Shown here piece by piece: positions 12,167 to 22,420 of a DNA stretch of 64,000 bases. Source of the stretch: Ceratopteris richardii (Eukaryota > Streptophyta > Polypodiopsida > Polypodiales > Pteridaceae); assembly GCA_020310875.1 (NCBI GenBank), contig CM035430.1, forward strand, positions 102,860,431 to 102,924,430, in the 5' to 3' direction. Positions within the stretch are counted from its first letter, which is position 1. Every line of letters begins with the position of its first letter. A model generated the notes under the pieces. The model worked only from the letters and a program-made list of their open reading frames with translations. It ran no database searches and was not told the origin of the DNA. Both the position numbers and the translations under genes were made by a program.

Positions 12167-12940
12167 TGTTGGGAAAGATGGATGGGTACTCCAAGAGATT
12201 GAGTAGGTACTGCCAAAACCTGCTTTGTACCAGCCCTCTTTTGCTTCAGACTTGATAAGTGGACCTTCTTAGCTTTCCAGTGACACCATAAGATGGCCTA
12301 TGTACTTTGGAAATAATGTCTGCAATGATTGAAGCAAAACAGATAACTTTGAAACTCACAATCTCAAGAAAACCTTCTATTTATGTCTTGACACCTGCTA
12401 GATCTCTTGCTCAATATGACTAGCACAATAGGAATTGGAAAAATTCCTTTTAGGGGTATTTAATTAGCTTATCAAGATAACTATTCCAAGTGGAATGATG
12501 TAAAAAGATAAACTATGCTAAGAGAAATCAATTTAGCAAATGAAGTTATACCCCCGATTTTTTAGGACTGTAGCAAACATTGACCAGTGATCACCTCGAT
12601 GCAAATTTCTCTGAAATGGCTGAATAGAATCTCTTCAAACTTTGACAATATGTAGAGAACTTGAGTGAATCCAACAAGCTTTGAATCACTGAATTTGATG
12701 GAGAAATGACTGAGATATGCACTTCACAAGTTGACAGACTTTAAAGTAGTATGACAGAGAACTCAGAAATGAACAATGAGAAAGTATGTATTAATGAACA
12801 CTTGTATACAAATCCATTGGCATGAATTTCATTGCCTAATGGTGTAGATAGGTGTGGGCTAGAGTGTAGGCCTCATACACACTCAAAATCAGTAATGAGA
12901 AGCTCGGGAGTGATGAGTTCTACCTGCGACTTTTCCATAG
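12167..12940 (-). repeat. 5' LTR of copia A, inner 774 bp
   Basis: It aligns to 968-1740 of the 3' LTR without length change, then stops sharply after GACTTTTCCAT. The remaining roughly 282 bp of the LTR are not adjacent; they lie at 14870-15151 in the opposite orientation. Confidence 0.92.
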
Positions 12941-12954
12941 TCCACATAGAAAAA

Positions 12955-13486
12955 GGAAAAGATGTACATACAACTGAAGCACCAAGCATCCCACAAACGT
13001 GGCTGAATGTTGATGTGGCTCAACTCAGAACCATAATAAAACAAATGATACAAATATCCATGGATACACAACAACAACTAATGGAAGCAGATAGCAAACA
13101 TGACAAGGTATTAGTGGAACAAAATCAATTCAAAACACTAAGTGAAGAGTTATCAACAAAGGTACTACAAGTGCAACAAGCACTCAAAACTAAAGACCGA
13201 GAGACCAAAGAAGCTAGGGAAAAGCAACCTCCTCACTATTGAAAATCATAAGATGCAGGAGCAGCTCAGAGAACTACAAAGCAAGTATGAAGCCACTGAG
13301 GCTAAGAAGGTATGTTTGATCAATCATAGCAAAATCTTAGAAAACCAAATCAAGGTATACATGGATGAAGCAGACAACCTAAGGAACATAAATAAAGAAC
13401 TAGTGAGTGCACTTTTACTCAATCAACTCATGGAGGTACAGGAAGGTCAAGAAAAGGATACACAGGCTTTAGAAATACATGCATGA
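12955..13486 (+). pseudogene. Gypsy ORF-B-like coiled-coil fragment (Gy1)
   Basis: This plus-strand reading is rich in Gln, Glu and Lys. It includes IPQTWLNVDVAQLRTIIKQM and, in a second frame, a heptad-like stretch around NHKMQEQLRELQSKYEATEA and LRNINKELVSALL. It resembles the N-terminal coiled coil of ORF-B in F (51542 onward: RIPKNIRSACQIIM, NNKLEMELRKIEGRY). It is broken and lacks the conserved C-terminal domain of ORF-B. A gag N-terminus follows at 13559 with no LTR between them, an unexpected order. The segment 12941-15151 appears to be inverted relative to its neighbours. Confidence 0.6.
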
Positions 13487-13558
13487 TACAAATGAGCTCA
13501 GAAAACTTAGAGCAAGGACATGTAGGATGAGAACCCAAGACTCCTAGATAAGTCAGAC

Positions 13559-14869
13559 TTGACAAGAGTGATCACTCTAGATTGGATCCCTCAAGACAAA
13601 AAAAGCATAGAACTATTCTTGAATGGAGAAACAGAAGAAGCCTTTTGGAGATTCAAGCTAGATCAACCTAACCCAATAATCACCATCTACGAATTCAAAG
13701 ACCCTGAGACACCAGGCAAAGTTATCTATCTAGATAACACATTGGAGAGAATGTTCTTTGTAATAGAGCATGACAGGCATGCATACACTTGGCAAGACAA
13801 GTTGATTTTTCCTACACCAAGATCTAGTGTTTCCTTGGCCTCCAAGGAGTAGGATCATCCTAGGCTCATGAAAACTAGAGGGAAAGAGCCAGAGAGAAAC
13901 CTGAGGTAAGCTTTGCACACAATGTGGGTAGAGAGAGATCAAGATTTGAAGGTGAAAGACATGAAAGAGAGAGATATCAAGCACATATGCATCAAAGAGA
14001 TGAACACGACTTTCCATTGCCTTGACCCCAAGAGTACCCAAGAATCCTTAGACCCTCCCAAGTGGTCAAGGCAATGAAGAACTACTTTGATGGGTCACGA
14101 GATCCTTATGATCATGTGGCCGAGTTCAAACAAGTGTTAAGAGCGGAACATGTCGATGACTTGTTCACTCAGTTTGAGGCATTTGGTTTGACTCTCACGG
14201 GTACTACCTTAGCTTGGTTTCAACCTTTGAACAATCGTAATTACCAAAAAATAGTTCAACTACTAGAAGAATTCATTGTGAAGTTCTCCGAGAGTGGCAT
14301 CAAGCATAAGACAGCATTCTTGATCCACATCTTCAAGCAGACACCTCAAGAAACAGTGCAACTTGTAGGAAGACGGCTTAGATAGTACTTAGAAAGATGA
14401 CCTATGCCAGAGCTACCCACACCAGCCAAACAAATGGATTTGTTTTTAGATGGCTTACTAAGCACCAAGTTAAGATCATATGTGTACTTGAAAGAGCCTA
14501 GATCCATAGAATAGTGTGTGCGGATGTGCATTGATATAGAAGACAACTTGGGTGAGGAGTTAAAATTTTCTTAACTCTATAAGGATTCTGATAGTTCTAC
14601 TAGTCATACTTCTAGAACCTCCACTAAGGTAGATGAGAAAGTTGAACAAGTTTCCAAGAAGCTACGAGTTGAAAATAGAAAAACACCAAGGGTTACCTCA
14701 TTGAAGCGATGTTATACTTGTGGAGGCGAACACATGGCTAATGTATGCCCATTGAAAAACCAGAATATGAGAGAAGTGAGTGTGCCATATTGCACTATTG
14801 AGAGAAAATACACGAAACACATGGCTCAAGATTGTCCATACAATAGGCAGGCTATCAAACAAACGTATC
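13559..14869 (+). pseudogene. Gypsy gag, N-terminal and zinc-knuckle part (Gy1)
   Basis: The reading starts with a gypsy gag N-terminal motif (IYEFKDPETPGKVIYLD; Gy5 has IYELKDPEDESRVTYLD). It continues into the retrotransposon gag core (VKAMKNYFDGSRDPYDHVAE, QFEAFGLTLTGTTLAWFQPL, GIKHKTAFLIHIFKQ) and ends with a knuckle CYTCGGEHMANVC and a second Cys cluster near YCTIERKYTKHMAQDC. The core corresponds to 60594-60926 in Gy5 and 31511-31849 in F. It ends at 14870, where an LTR piece of copia A begins. It carries several breaks. Confidence 0.82.
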
Positions 14870-15151
14870 TGTTGGTGTAAATCACAAGCCTACACATTTG
14901 GCTTGAAAGATATCTTGAAGACCCTACATATGTGAAGAAACATAGGAACCATTGCTAGTGGTTAATTACCACTTTATCTCCTTGTAAAAGTCAAATTGAC
15001 TTGGAATCTTTTGTAATCACCTACCAAAAGGATTCGTGGAAAAAGTTAGCTCTTTGATTGAAGGAATATCTCCTAGGATATAGGAGCTTGATCATAGGGA
15101 GCCAAAAGTTTGAATTTGAATTCAAATTTTTACTCATTCCTTATAAAAATG
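14870..15151 (+). repeat. Outer 282 bp of copia A 5' LTR, inverted
   Basis: It begins TGTTGGTGTAAATCACAAG on the plus strand and matches the reverse complement of 1744-2025 with no length change. It ends exactly where the inner piece at 12940 stops. The two pieces therefore make up one LTR separated by an inverted segment, 12941 to about 15153. Confidence 0.9.
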
Positions 15152-15154
15152 ATT

Positions 15155-16136
15155 GCGGCTATCTAATTTGTAGGTGGATCTGGGTCTCTTTTTCTTCATG
15201 TGTAGTAGGTTTTGTAGCCCTTCCTTGAAATGTTACATCTAGTGGGGAAGGCTCTGCTACAATCCTTATTGAAATGAATGGTTCAAGTTCTTTCGTGCCC
15301 GTTGGTTCCTGCTCTTCCTTTGGAATCTTAACTGTAACTTCACTATCCAAGTGGATTTCTGTAATTTGAACCTTTGTCTCATCATTTATCTTTAGTGTAT
15401 GTACCTCTCCTTGTGATGATCCTTTCTTTGGCATCTGTGTAACTGTGTTGTCCTGTGTTCTATCCAATTTTGTGTCTTCTACTCCAAATTAATCCTTTAC
15501 TTGATTTATCTCGTCCCACTTACCATCATTGTTTGATTCACTCTTAATGTCTACATTCATAGGTGACAGTTCACGGTCCTCTTGGACTTCAGAAGATGAA
15601 CTAGAGTTCACCCATCCTAGTTCTCTATATCTATGGAAGTTTGTTATTCTACTTCCCTCGATGGTCTTTGCATGATCTTGATGATAGTGATTCCCTTTTC
15701 TGGCTTTACTTTTCTCCATGAATCTGTGAGTGTCTTCCATAGCTTCCTTGAGCTCTTCTTCTGTGATAGGCTTGGTCGGTTTGATTTTGCCTCATGTACA
15801 TGTATTCTTTTGGATGAAGGAAGTGCTTCTTCTACCTTCAACACTTCTCTTAATCTTTTTGCACCTCTCATCCTTGGTTGAGAGCTTGTTCCAGCCTCCT
15901 CAGTCATCTTCACACCTTTCTTCTTTCTTGGAACGATGGCTCGTTTTGCATACCTTGCCATTTCCACTGATGAAGGCATTTCCTTAAGGTACTCCCTAAT
16001 GCCTAATGCATGACAGATCAAGATTGTCAAAGCCACACTTCCATTCAGGAACTTCTTCTCACTCCATTGCTTCTTGGCTTCAAATAAACGTTCTTGGACA
16101 TAGGGTGTCCTAGAAATTGAGAGAAATAAACTATGC
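15155..16136 (-). pseudogene. Gypsy ORF-A-like C-terminal part (Gy1)
   Basis: The minus-strand reading opens with RTPYVQERLFEAKKQWSEKK and FLNGSVALTILICHALGI, matching the end of the conserved domain of ORF-A in F (YIHEQLKEAAKHWEQKKFMN, about residues 185-205) and Gy2 (IDQLYLAQHRWERKKVLNG). A basic stretch (RAIVPRKKKGVK) and a long charged, low-complexity tail follow, as in F. The N-terminal half of the domain is absent; at 16137 the sequence switches to a plus-strand gypsy gag (Gy2). It is broken in places. Confidence 0.72.
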
Positions 16137-17165
16137 ATGAAGATGGTAGAACTAGCACAAGCAATGTTCGAAGAATCTAGATATCTAAATTGGAATAACA
16201 TGGCAAAACCGGAGTTACACTTTCAAGGATTAATGGAGAGTCTAGAATACTTGATAGATAGCAAAGAGAAAAAGGATCAGCATAGGAACCCTACTACCTC
16301 GGAGACACAGGAAAGGAATGCACCATCCAACACGGGAAAGGATGCACCTGTCTCAAGTACCCAACACGGAAGGTGAAGACAACTTGTCTTCCATACATAG
16401 GTATTCACATGAATTTTTGAGAGAAATCCAAGAAGAGAAATGGAGAAAAGAACAAGGAACCCATCCTCCTATCCAAGAAATAGACGACTTGCAGGAACAA
16501 TTTCCCCAAGACATCCCCTCTATTTACGATGATGTAGAGGAAGAACACATAGGTTTTGAATCTAACTCTTTGCATGAATTGCCTCAGTTCACAGGACCTT
16601 GGGAAGCAAAGTCCATTAGTATGAGAGCACCCACGATAATAGTGAGGAATGAAGAATCAGTGATCCCTAGAAACACGAAAGTGATCAAGAATACCAAAGT
16701 ACAATGTAATCTCACTCTAGAAGAATTGTTAAGGTTAAACCAGAGTTGTGGAAACATGTAGAAAATCAATTCCCTGAGCTTGCTACTGCTCCCTCTCAGA
16801 TAGGAACACACATGAAGGTACCAGAGATACCCATAGAAAGGATCGGAGATGTAAGCAAAGGAGAGGAAGGTAACACTTATCTTCCAATAACCCATCAGGA
16901 CTATACCACGAAAGCCAGCTTAGATTTAGGAGCCGGAGTAGCCATAGCTACCACGGATTTATGGAAACGTTGGGGTAAGCCAACATTAAGACCTACAAGG
17001 ATGAAGCTACAAATGGCTGATGGACACATAGAAAAACCATTAGGCTTACTAGAAGGCATATCTCTCACCAGTTGTGGTGTGGAATTTAAGCATAATTTCG
17101 CCATATGTGATTTTGCGAAAAAACATGCTTACGAGATGATTTTGGGACGACCATTCATGCATTAG
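16137..17165 (+). pseudogene. Gy2 gag C-terminal end and first protease
   Basis: The acidic gag tail (VELAQAMFEES, PPIQEIDDLQEQFPQDIPSI, NTKVQCNLTLEELLRLNQ) resembles Gy5 at 58274-58860. It is followed by the aspartic protease: an active-site region in SLDLGAGVAIATTDLWKRWG, then MKLQMADGHIEKPLG, and the C-terminal loop YEMILGRPFMH. The same protease in F reads AILDSGSGVAIM and YEIILGRPFM. The family position, directly before RT, is the usual one for gypsy. It is broken. Confidence 0.82.
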
Positions 17166-17324
17166 TTGCAAATTGTACAAGATTGGGGAACTAATTCTTT
17201 GTACTTGCAACATTTAGGTGTGACTACCAAAGTCAATCTTAAAGACTATTCCCATTGAGACGTACCCACAATACAATGGAACACCATCCATAAGACTCAG
17301 GTAGAAACGGAATCAGTACACTCA

Positions 17325-19328
17325 TTGGAGTCAGACCCCTCATGGTTACACGAGGACACTCATTTATGGATGTGTAAGGTAGCAAAACAAGAGGAAGAAC
17401 GGTTAGAAGCTAGGACTTTAGGTGCAGAGCAACATCCACGAACCCTTCAAGACCCAGCTTACGCACATGTAGTATTTCCTGATGAAGAGTTTGAACCTCA
17501 TGGTTGGGCAGAAATCTTGGCAACCATGGACGTAGCCATCAATGAAGAACAATGGACACCCCACTGTGACAAGGATGGTTATGACATTTCAGTCTTCACG
17601 ATAGAGCCAATCATGTGTGATTCAGTTATAGAAGAATGTGAACCTAGCACTAATGCATTTGAGGATGCAAGTGATTTCGATCTAGAGTCAATTATTATGG
17701 ACCCACCCTTTGCATCAGAGGAAGAATACTTCTACAAAGTAGAGACTTACCCTCAGAGACACAAAGAAATTATGAATGATGTGAGGATGACCACACAAGT
17801 GACCACTAAGAGTGAAGGTAAGAAAAGAAAGAAGAAAGAAACCATGTCAAAAGAAGAAGAATCTTTGTTTGAGGTTCCCGAGAACTTCAAAAAGTATGAG
17901 ATAGAAGATAGAAGAATCATGGTACGAATGCCTAACAGAAAAGCTGACCTTGGAGAAGTATATGATAATCGAGAGAAAACAAAAAAAATCATAGTCGCCA
18001 TAGAAGGAGAAGAAGAGAAATGTACCTACATAGGGCATGATTTGACGAATGAAGAAGAAGAAGAGTTAGTTGCCCTATTGCGCGAATATAGAGATGTGTT
18101 CGCCTAGAGTTACAAAGACTTGAAAGGAGTAGACCCGGATATATGTTCCCATAGAATCCCCATGACTCCAGATGCAAAACCCACAAAGCAGAAACCATAC
18201 ACGTACAATGATAACTATGCTGCGAAGATTAAAGAGGAGATAGATCGATTGATAGAAGTAGGATTCATTTACGAAATTGAGCATACCAAATGGGTATCCC
18301 CCATTGTGGTTGTGCCCAAGAAGAATGGAAAATTGCGTGTGTGTATTAACCTTAAAAAAGTTAATGCCACCACGATTAGAGACAGTTATCCTCTTCCTAT
18401 CACGGAACATTTATTGGAAAGAGTTGCAGGCAAGGAAGTTTACAGCTTTCTTGATGGGTTCTCATGCTATAATCAAGTAGCCATTGCTCCAGAAGATCAA
18501 CACAAGATGGCTTTTGCCACAGAATGGGGCATATTTGCATTTCGTGTGATGCCTTTTGGCTTAACAAATGCACCCACTACTTTCCAGCGACTCATGTGTC
18601 ACGTTTTTAAGGAATTCTTACGCAAGAATTTGGAAGTTTATGTCGATGACCTATGTGCTCATTCGAATATCAAACAGACTCATATCCCAGAATTAAGGCA
18701 AGTATTTGACAAATGTCGAGAATATCAGGTTTGTATGAACCCAGAAAAGTGTGTTTTCATGGTCAGACAAGGCAAAATTTTAGGACACATTGTGTCAAAG
18801 AATGGAATTTCAACAGATGAAGAAAAATTGAAAGTAATTGCAGATCTACCTAGGCCAAATAACATAAAAGTACATGCATTTATGGGTCATTGTGGTTATT
18901 ATAGACGATTCATACACATGTATGCAATCATAGCCAAGCCTCTGTACTCTCTATTGACCAAGTTTGAATGGACAGATGAATGTGAGAACTCATTCAATGA
19001 ACTTAAACAACGTTTGTGCTCAGCACCCATATTGACAACCCCGGATTGTAGCAAGCCATTCCATGTACATGTGGATGCATCCAATTATGCCATAGGATGT
19101 GTATTAGCACAACCCACGAATGAAGGTAATATAGATCTCCCCATAGCTTATGCGAGCAAACAGTTGAATGCAATAGAAAGAAATTACACCACTACGAAAC
19201 GAGAAGGATTAGGAATGATCTATGCGGTAAAGAAATTCAGACATTATTTGTTGGCAAACAAGTTCAAGTTCTTTATAGATCATCAATCATTATTGTACTT
19301 AGTAAATAAACCATGTAACACGGGATGA
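17325..19328 (+). pseudogene. Gy2 reverse transcriptase and RNase H
   Basis: After an acidic linker (HAHVVFPDEEFEPHGWAEIL-like sequence, also present in F and Gy5), the RT shows WVSPIVVVPKKNGKLRVCIN, YPLPITEHLLERVAGKEVYS, AFRVMPFGLTNAPTTFQRLM and the catalytic YVDDLCAHS. RNase H follows with HVHVDASNYAIGCVLAQP, YTTTKREGLGMIYAVKKFRH and FIDHQSLLYLVNKP. YVDDLC is the catalytic box shared by all gypsy copies in this window and marks them as one lineage distinct from chromoviruses (usually YIDDILV). It is broken in a few places. Confidence 0.9.
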
Positions 19329-19352
19329 TTAATACGTTGGTTTCTATTACTC

Positions 19353-20955
19353 ATGGAGTATGATTTTGAAGTAGTAGTCAGGAAAGGAAAGACACATCTT
19401 AGAGCTGACCACCTTTCAAGATTAACCTCAGGAGAAGCTCCTCAAGGGATAGCGGATGAATTACCCGATGCGTATTTGTTTAACCTTGAGATAGCACCAG
19501 AATGGGCTAAGCCTATAATCCCTATTCTCACGTATGGACCCAAGAATCTGAGGATAAGGATCAAGGAAGGAGAAATTACCAACTCTCAGAGATATCAAAT
19601 AATAGCAGGTAGTATATATAAACAGGATAATCAAAAGATTCTTGCTTGTTGTGTAGAACATGCGAATTGGTTGCAATTAGCACATGTAGGTGCATTAAAG
19701 CAACATCACTTGAAACATCGTACTTTGTAGACTTTGCATAGACTAGGAGTATATTGGCCTTCGACGGAAGCAGATGTCTACAAGTTGTGTAAAGAATGCC
19801 ATGTTTGTTGTGGAAGACCACCAATAGAACATGCTACATTATATCATGTGTCTCTCACACCAGACTGGAGTGAACCTTTAGTGACGTACTTGAGGACGAA
19901 CACATTCCCTCAAGGAATGACCTTATCACGACAACGAAGTCTAGAGCAGGAAGCTCAAGACTATTCACTTATTAGCGACAATCTATACAAATGAGGACGA
20001 GATGGATATTTAAGACAATGTGTTCATGAAAGTGATTATCTGAGCGTACTAGAGACTGCACACCAAGGTGTTGCAAGAGGTCATTTTGGCCCCGATAGGA
20101 TAATCAAAGCCATCCTCTTTGCAGGATTATGGTGGCCCACTCTTCACATGGATGCACATACCTATGTCAAGAGATGTGATGTGTGCCAAAGAACTCATAT
20201 TCCTACTCGTAGAGATGAAATGACATTGAAACCCATGATGGGTGGACGTGCATTTTCTAAGTGGGGTATAGACTTTGTAGGACCCATCAACCCCCTGCAA
20301 AAGGAACACATGCGGAATACATCATTGTTGCAACAAATTATCTTACCAAATGGGTAGAGGCAAAAGCCACAAAAAAGAATGATGCACACACGACTGCAAA
20401 ATTCTTATTTGAAAATGTCTTTACAAGATATGGATTGCCTATAAGTTAGTGAGCAATCAAGGAACTCACTTTCTAAACCAAGTCATTGAATATTTGTTAG
20501 AGGATTTTATGGTGATTCACAAGAAATCCACACCATATCATCCTCAGGCCAATGGTCAGGCTGAAAGTACTAACAAGATCCTTTGTAATGTACTGACGAA
20601 ACTCGTGAACAACAAACGTTTAGATTGGGACAAACAGTTACACCACGTTGTTTAGGCATATCGAGTGGCCTACAAGACCGTACTCAATGCAACTCCCTTT
20701 CATATGGTTTTTGGTCAGAATGTTGTGCTTCCTTTGGACTTCTTGATACCGACCCTTAAGGTTGCACAAGAACATCAGTGGACGGGCCATGAATTATCAG
20801 CAAGAATAATGGACTTGGAACGATTAGGAGAAACCAGGCTAAAAGCAGAAGTAGGAATATATGCGGCAAAGAAGTGACAAAAAGCCTATTTTGATGCACA
20901 TGTGAAAGATAAAGGCTTAAAAGAAGGAGATTTAGTTCTAGTATATACGCTGAAA
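19353..20955 (+). pseudogene. Gy2 integrase
   Basis: It begins with the RNase H/integrase connector (VVRKGKTHLRADHLSRL). The integrase has a zinc-binding region ending in RCDVCQRTHIPTRRDEM and core motifs WGIDFVGPINP, VEAKATKKNDAHTT, SNQGTHFLNQVIEYL and KSTPYHPQANGQAESTNKIL, then YKTVLNATPFHMVFGQN. It ends near LVLVYTLK at element C, and the C-terminal basic domain resumes after C at about 26991. It is broken in several places. Confidence 0.87.
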
Positions 20956-20956
20956 C

Positions 20957-22420
20957 TGTTGGAAATGAGATAGGCCCTTGGCTCTTGGCTCATATCACAG
21001 GTCCTTGGTTCCATAGGTCCAGCATATACAACATTGAATCTAGCAATCTTCTTATATTGACAAAACATGCACATACCACAACTTAATCATAAAAATGATG
21101 AGATAAAGATAGAGAAAGAATAGACGACATGTGTAAGGTGTTACGTAAGCCATCGCTTACTCATAGTATCATATATACCAATGTTCAATGTACAATGTGG
21201 GAGCAAAACTCTCAACCACTCTATGTGATGAGAAATAGATGAATGAGTGAATGTACAAAAGTAACAAACATATTCAGATGTCTGGACAGAAATCTAAATA
21301 TACATGAGATGTGTGACCTAATAGGTTATAGAAGAGTGAATATGAGTGACCAAAAGAGGAAGGATCAGTGTGAAACTGATAATCAACAAACCCTCATCTA
21401 ACCTTAGGCTATGGAAGACCCTAAGTTAGATACGTGTGTGAAAAGATCACATACTTAAAAAGTAGCAAAGGATGCTAACAAGTTTGCTTCCGAAAATCCT
21501 CAAACTCATGTGAACACACCTTCTCAAACACCTCATCCAAATATGCATAAAGCATATACGTATTGTTTCTCTTGTACCTATGCCGAATAGGACTCCTCCT
21601 TATATGAACACCACAGCCTCCATAAACTTCAAGTAGTGCCTGTGTGCATAAAGAGAATATGTACCTGAATACTTAACATAAGATGTAAATCTTATGTTAA
21701 CCACCATCCAATGTCTTTGAAGTAGCCTGACATCTTCTTGTAGAGGACAATCTTCAACCTGATATCTTCTTGTAGAAGACAATCTTCAAATACACCATGT
21801 AGATGGCTGATCCTCACCATCAAGCTGCTAATGACCAAGTCTTCTTGCCATGAACAAGAAATAACCTCCTCTCCATGAGCTAGAGTGTGAGCACACCCTT
21901 CATCTTCTCCAAGAAGAATCATTAAGAAGAAGTCCATAGCTACTCCTCAACATGCTTCAAGTTAGCACCATGGCTGCCCCATGTGCTAGAAGAAACACCA
22001 CCTCTATTGAGGTCCAAGCTCCAAGCTTGTGTTGAATACTAGGTGAAGGATGAATTATAATGAGCCCAAATAGTCTCTTATATAGTAGAGCTTCTATCTT
22101 GAAACGCAATAATAAAGCAAAGTCTCCACGATCGCTACGATTAGATAAAGCATAGGATCGTTAAAATTTAAACATAAATCGCGAAGAGCTGTCTGCCGTC
22201 GCCGTGTTCGTTCTTGCTTTTCAAGAATTTAAATTGCTAAAAATATGTTATATGCACGTGCTGTCGTCGACAGGATTCGATCCCTCGCCAATGCCTTGAG
22301 AGGCTCTTATTTTATCCACAGCACCATAGCGCCTTTGTTGTACAAGGTCTAGTAAGAGACTCTAGACATTCTGTGAAAATCTGGATCAAAGGGGACTAGT
22401 GAGACATTGTTTTTCCAACA
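20957..22420 (-). repeat. 3' LTR of element C
   Basis: A 1,464-bp LTR, the partner of 25522-26985. Near its inner third, both copies keep a Pol III box-B-like string (GGATTCGATCC here) and a GTCGTCGAC or GCCGTCGAC context. Confidence 0.95.

Larger units (their letters stand above)
968..12940 (-). mobile_element. Ty1/copia element A (minus strand), hosting nested element B
   Basis: This is a copia retrotransposon read right to left. It has a right (5') LTR starting at 12167, an iMet primer site, a gag start at 12140, gag zinc knuckle, protease, integrase, RT and RNase H, a polypurine tract (GAGGGGGAGC on the minus strand next to 2026) and a left (3') LTR. Copia B sits in its gag. The LTRs are roughly 95% alike by eye, older than B (about 98%), as nesting requires. 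At an assumed plant rate of 1-2 substitutions per billion years that suggests roughly 10-25 million years. The element is broken in several places. Its left flank is AATAT; the other flank is GTATC at 14865, so a target duplication is weak at best. Confidence 0.9.

Noticed and set aside
14865-14869. Target duplication for copia A
   Set aside because: The flanks AATAT (963-967) and GTATC (ATATT expected) agree at only the central three bases, so the duplication is not claimed.
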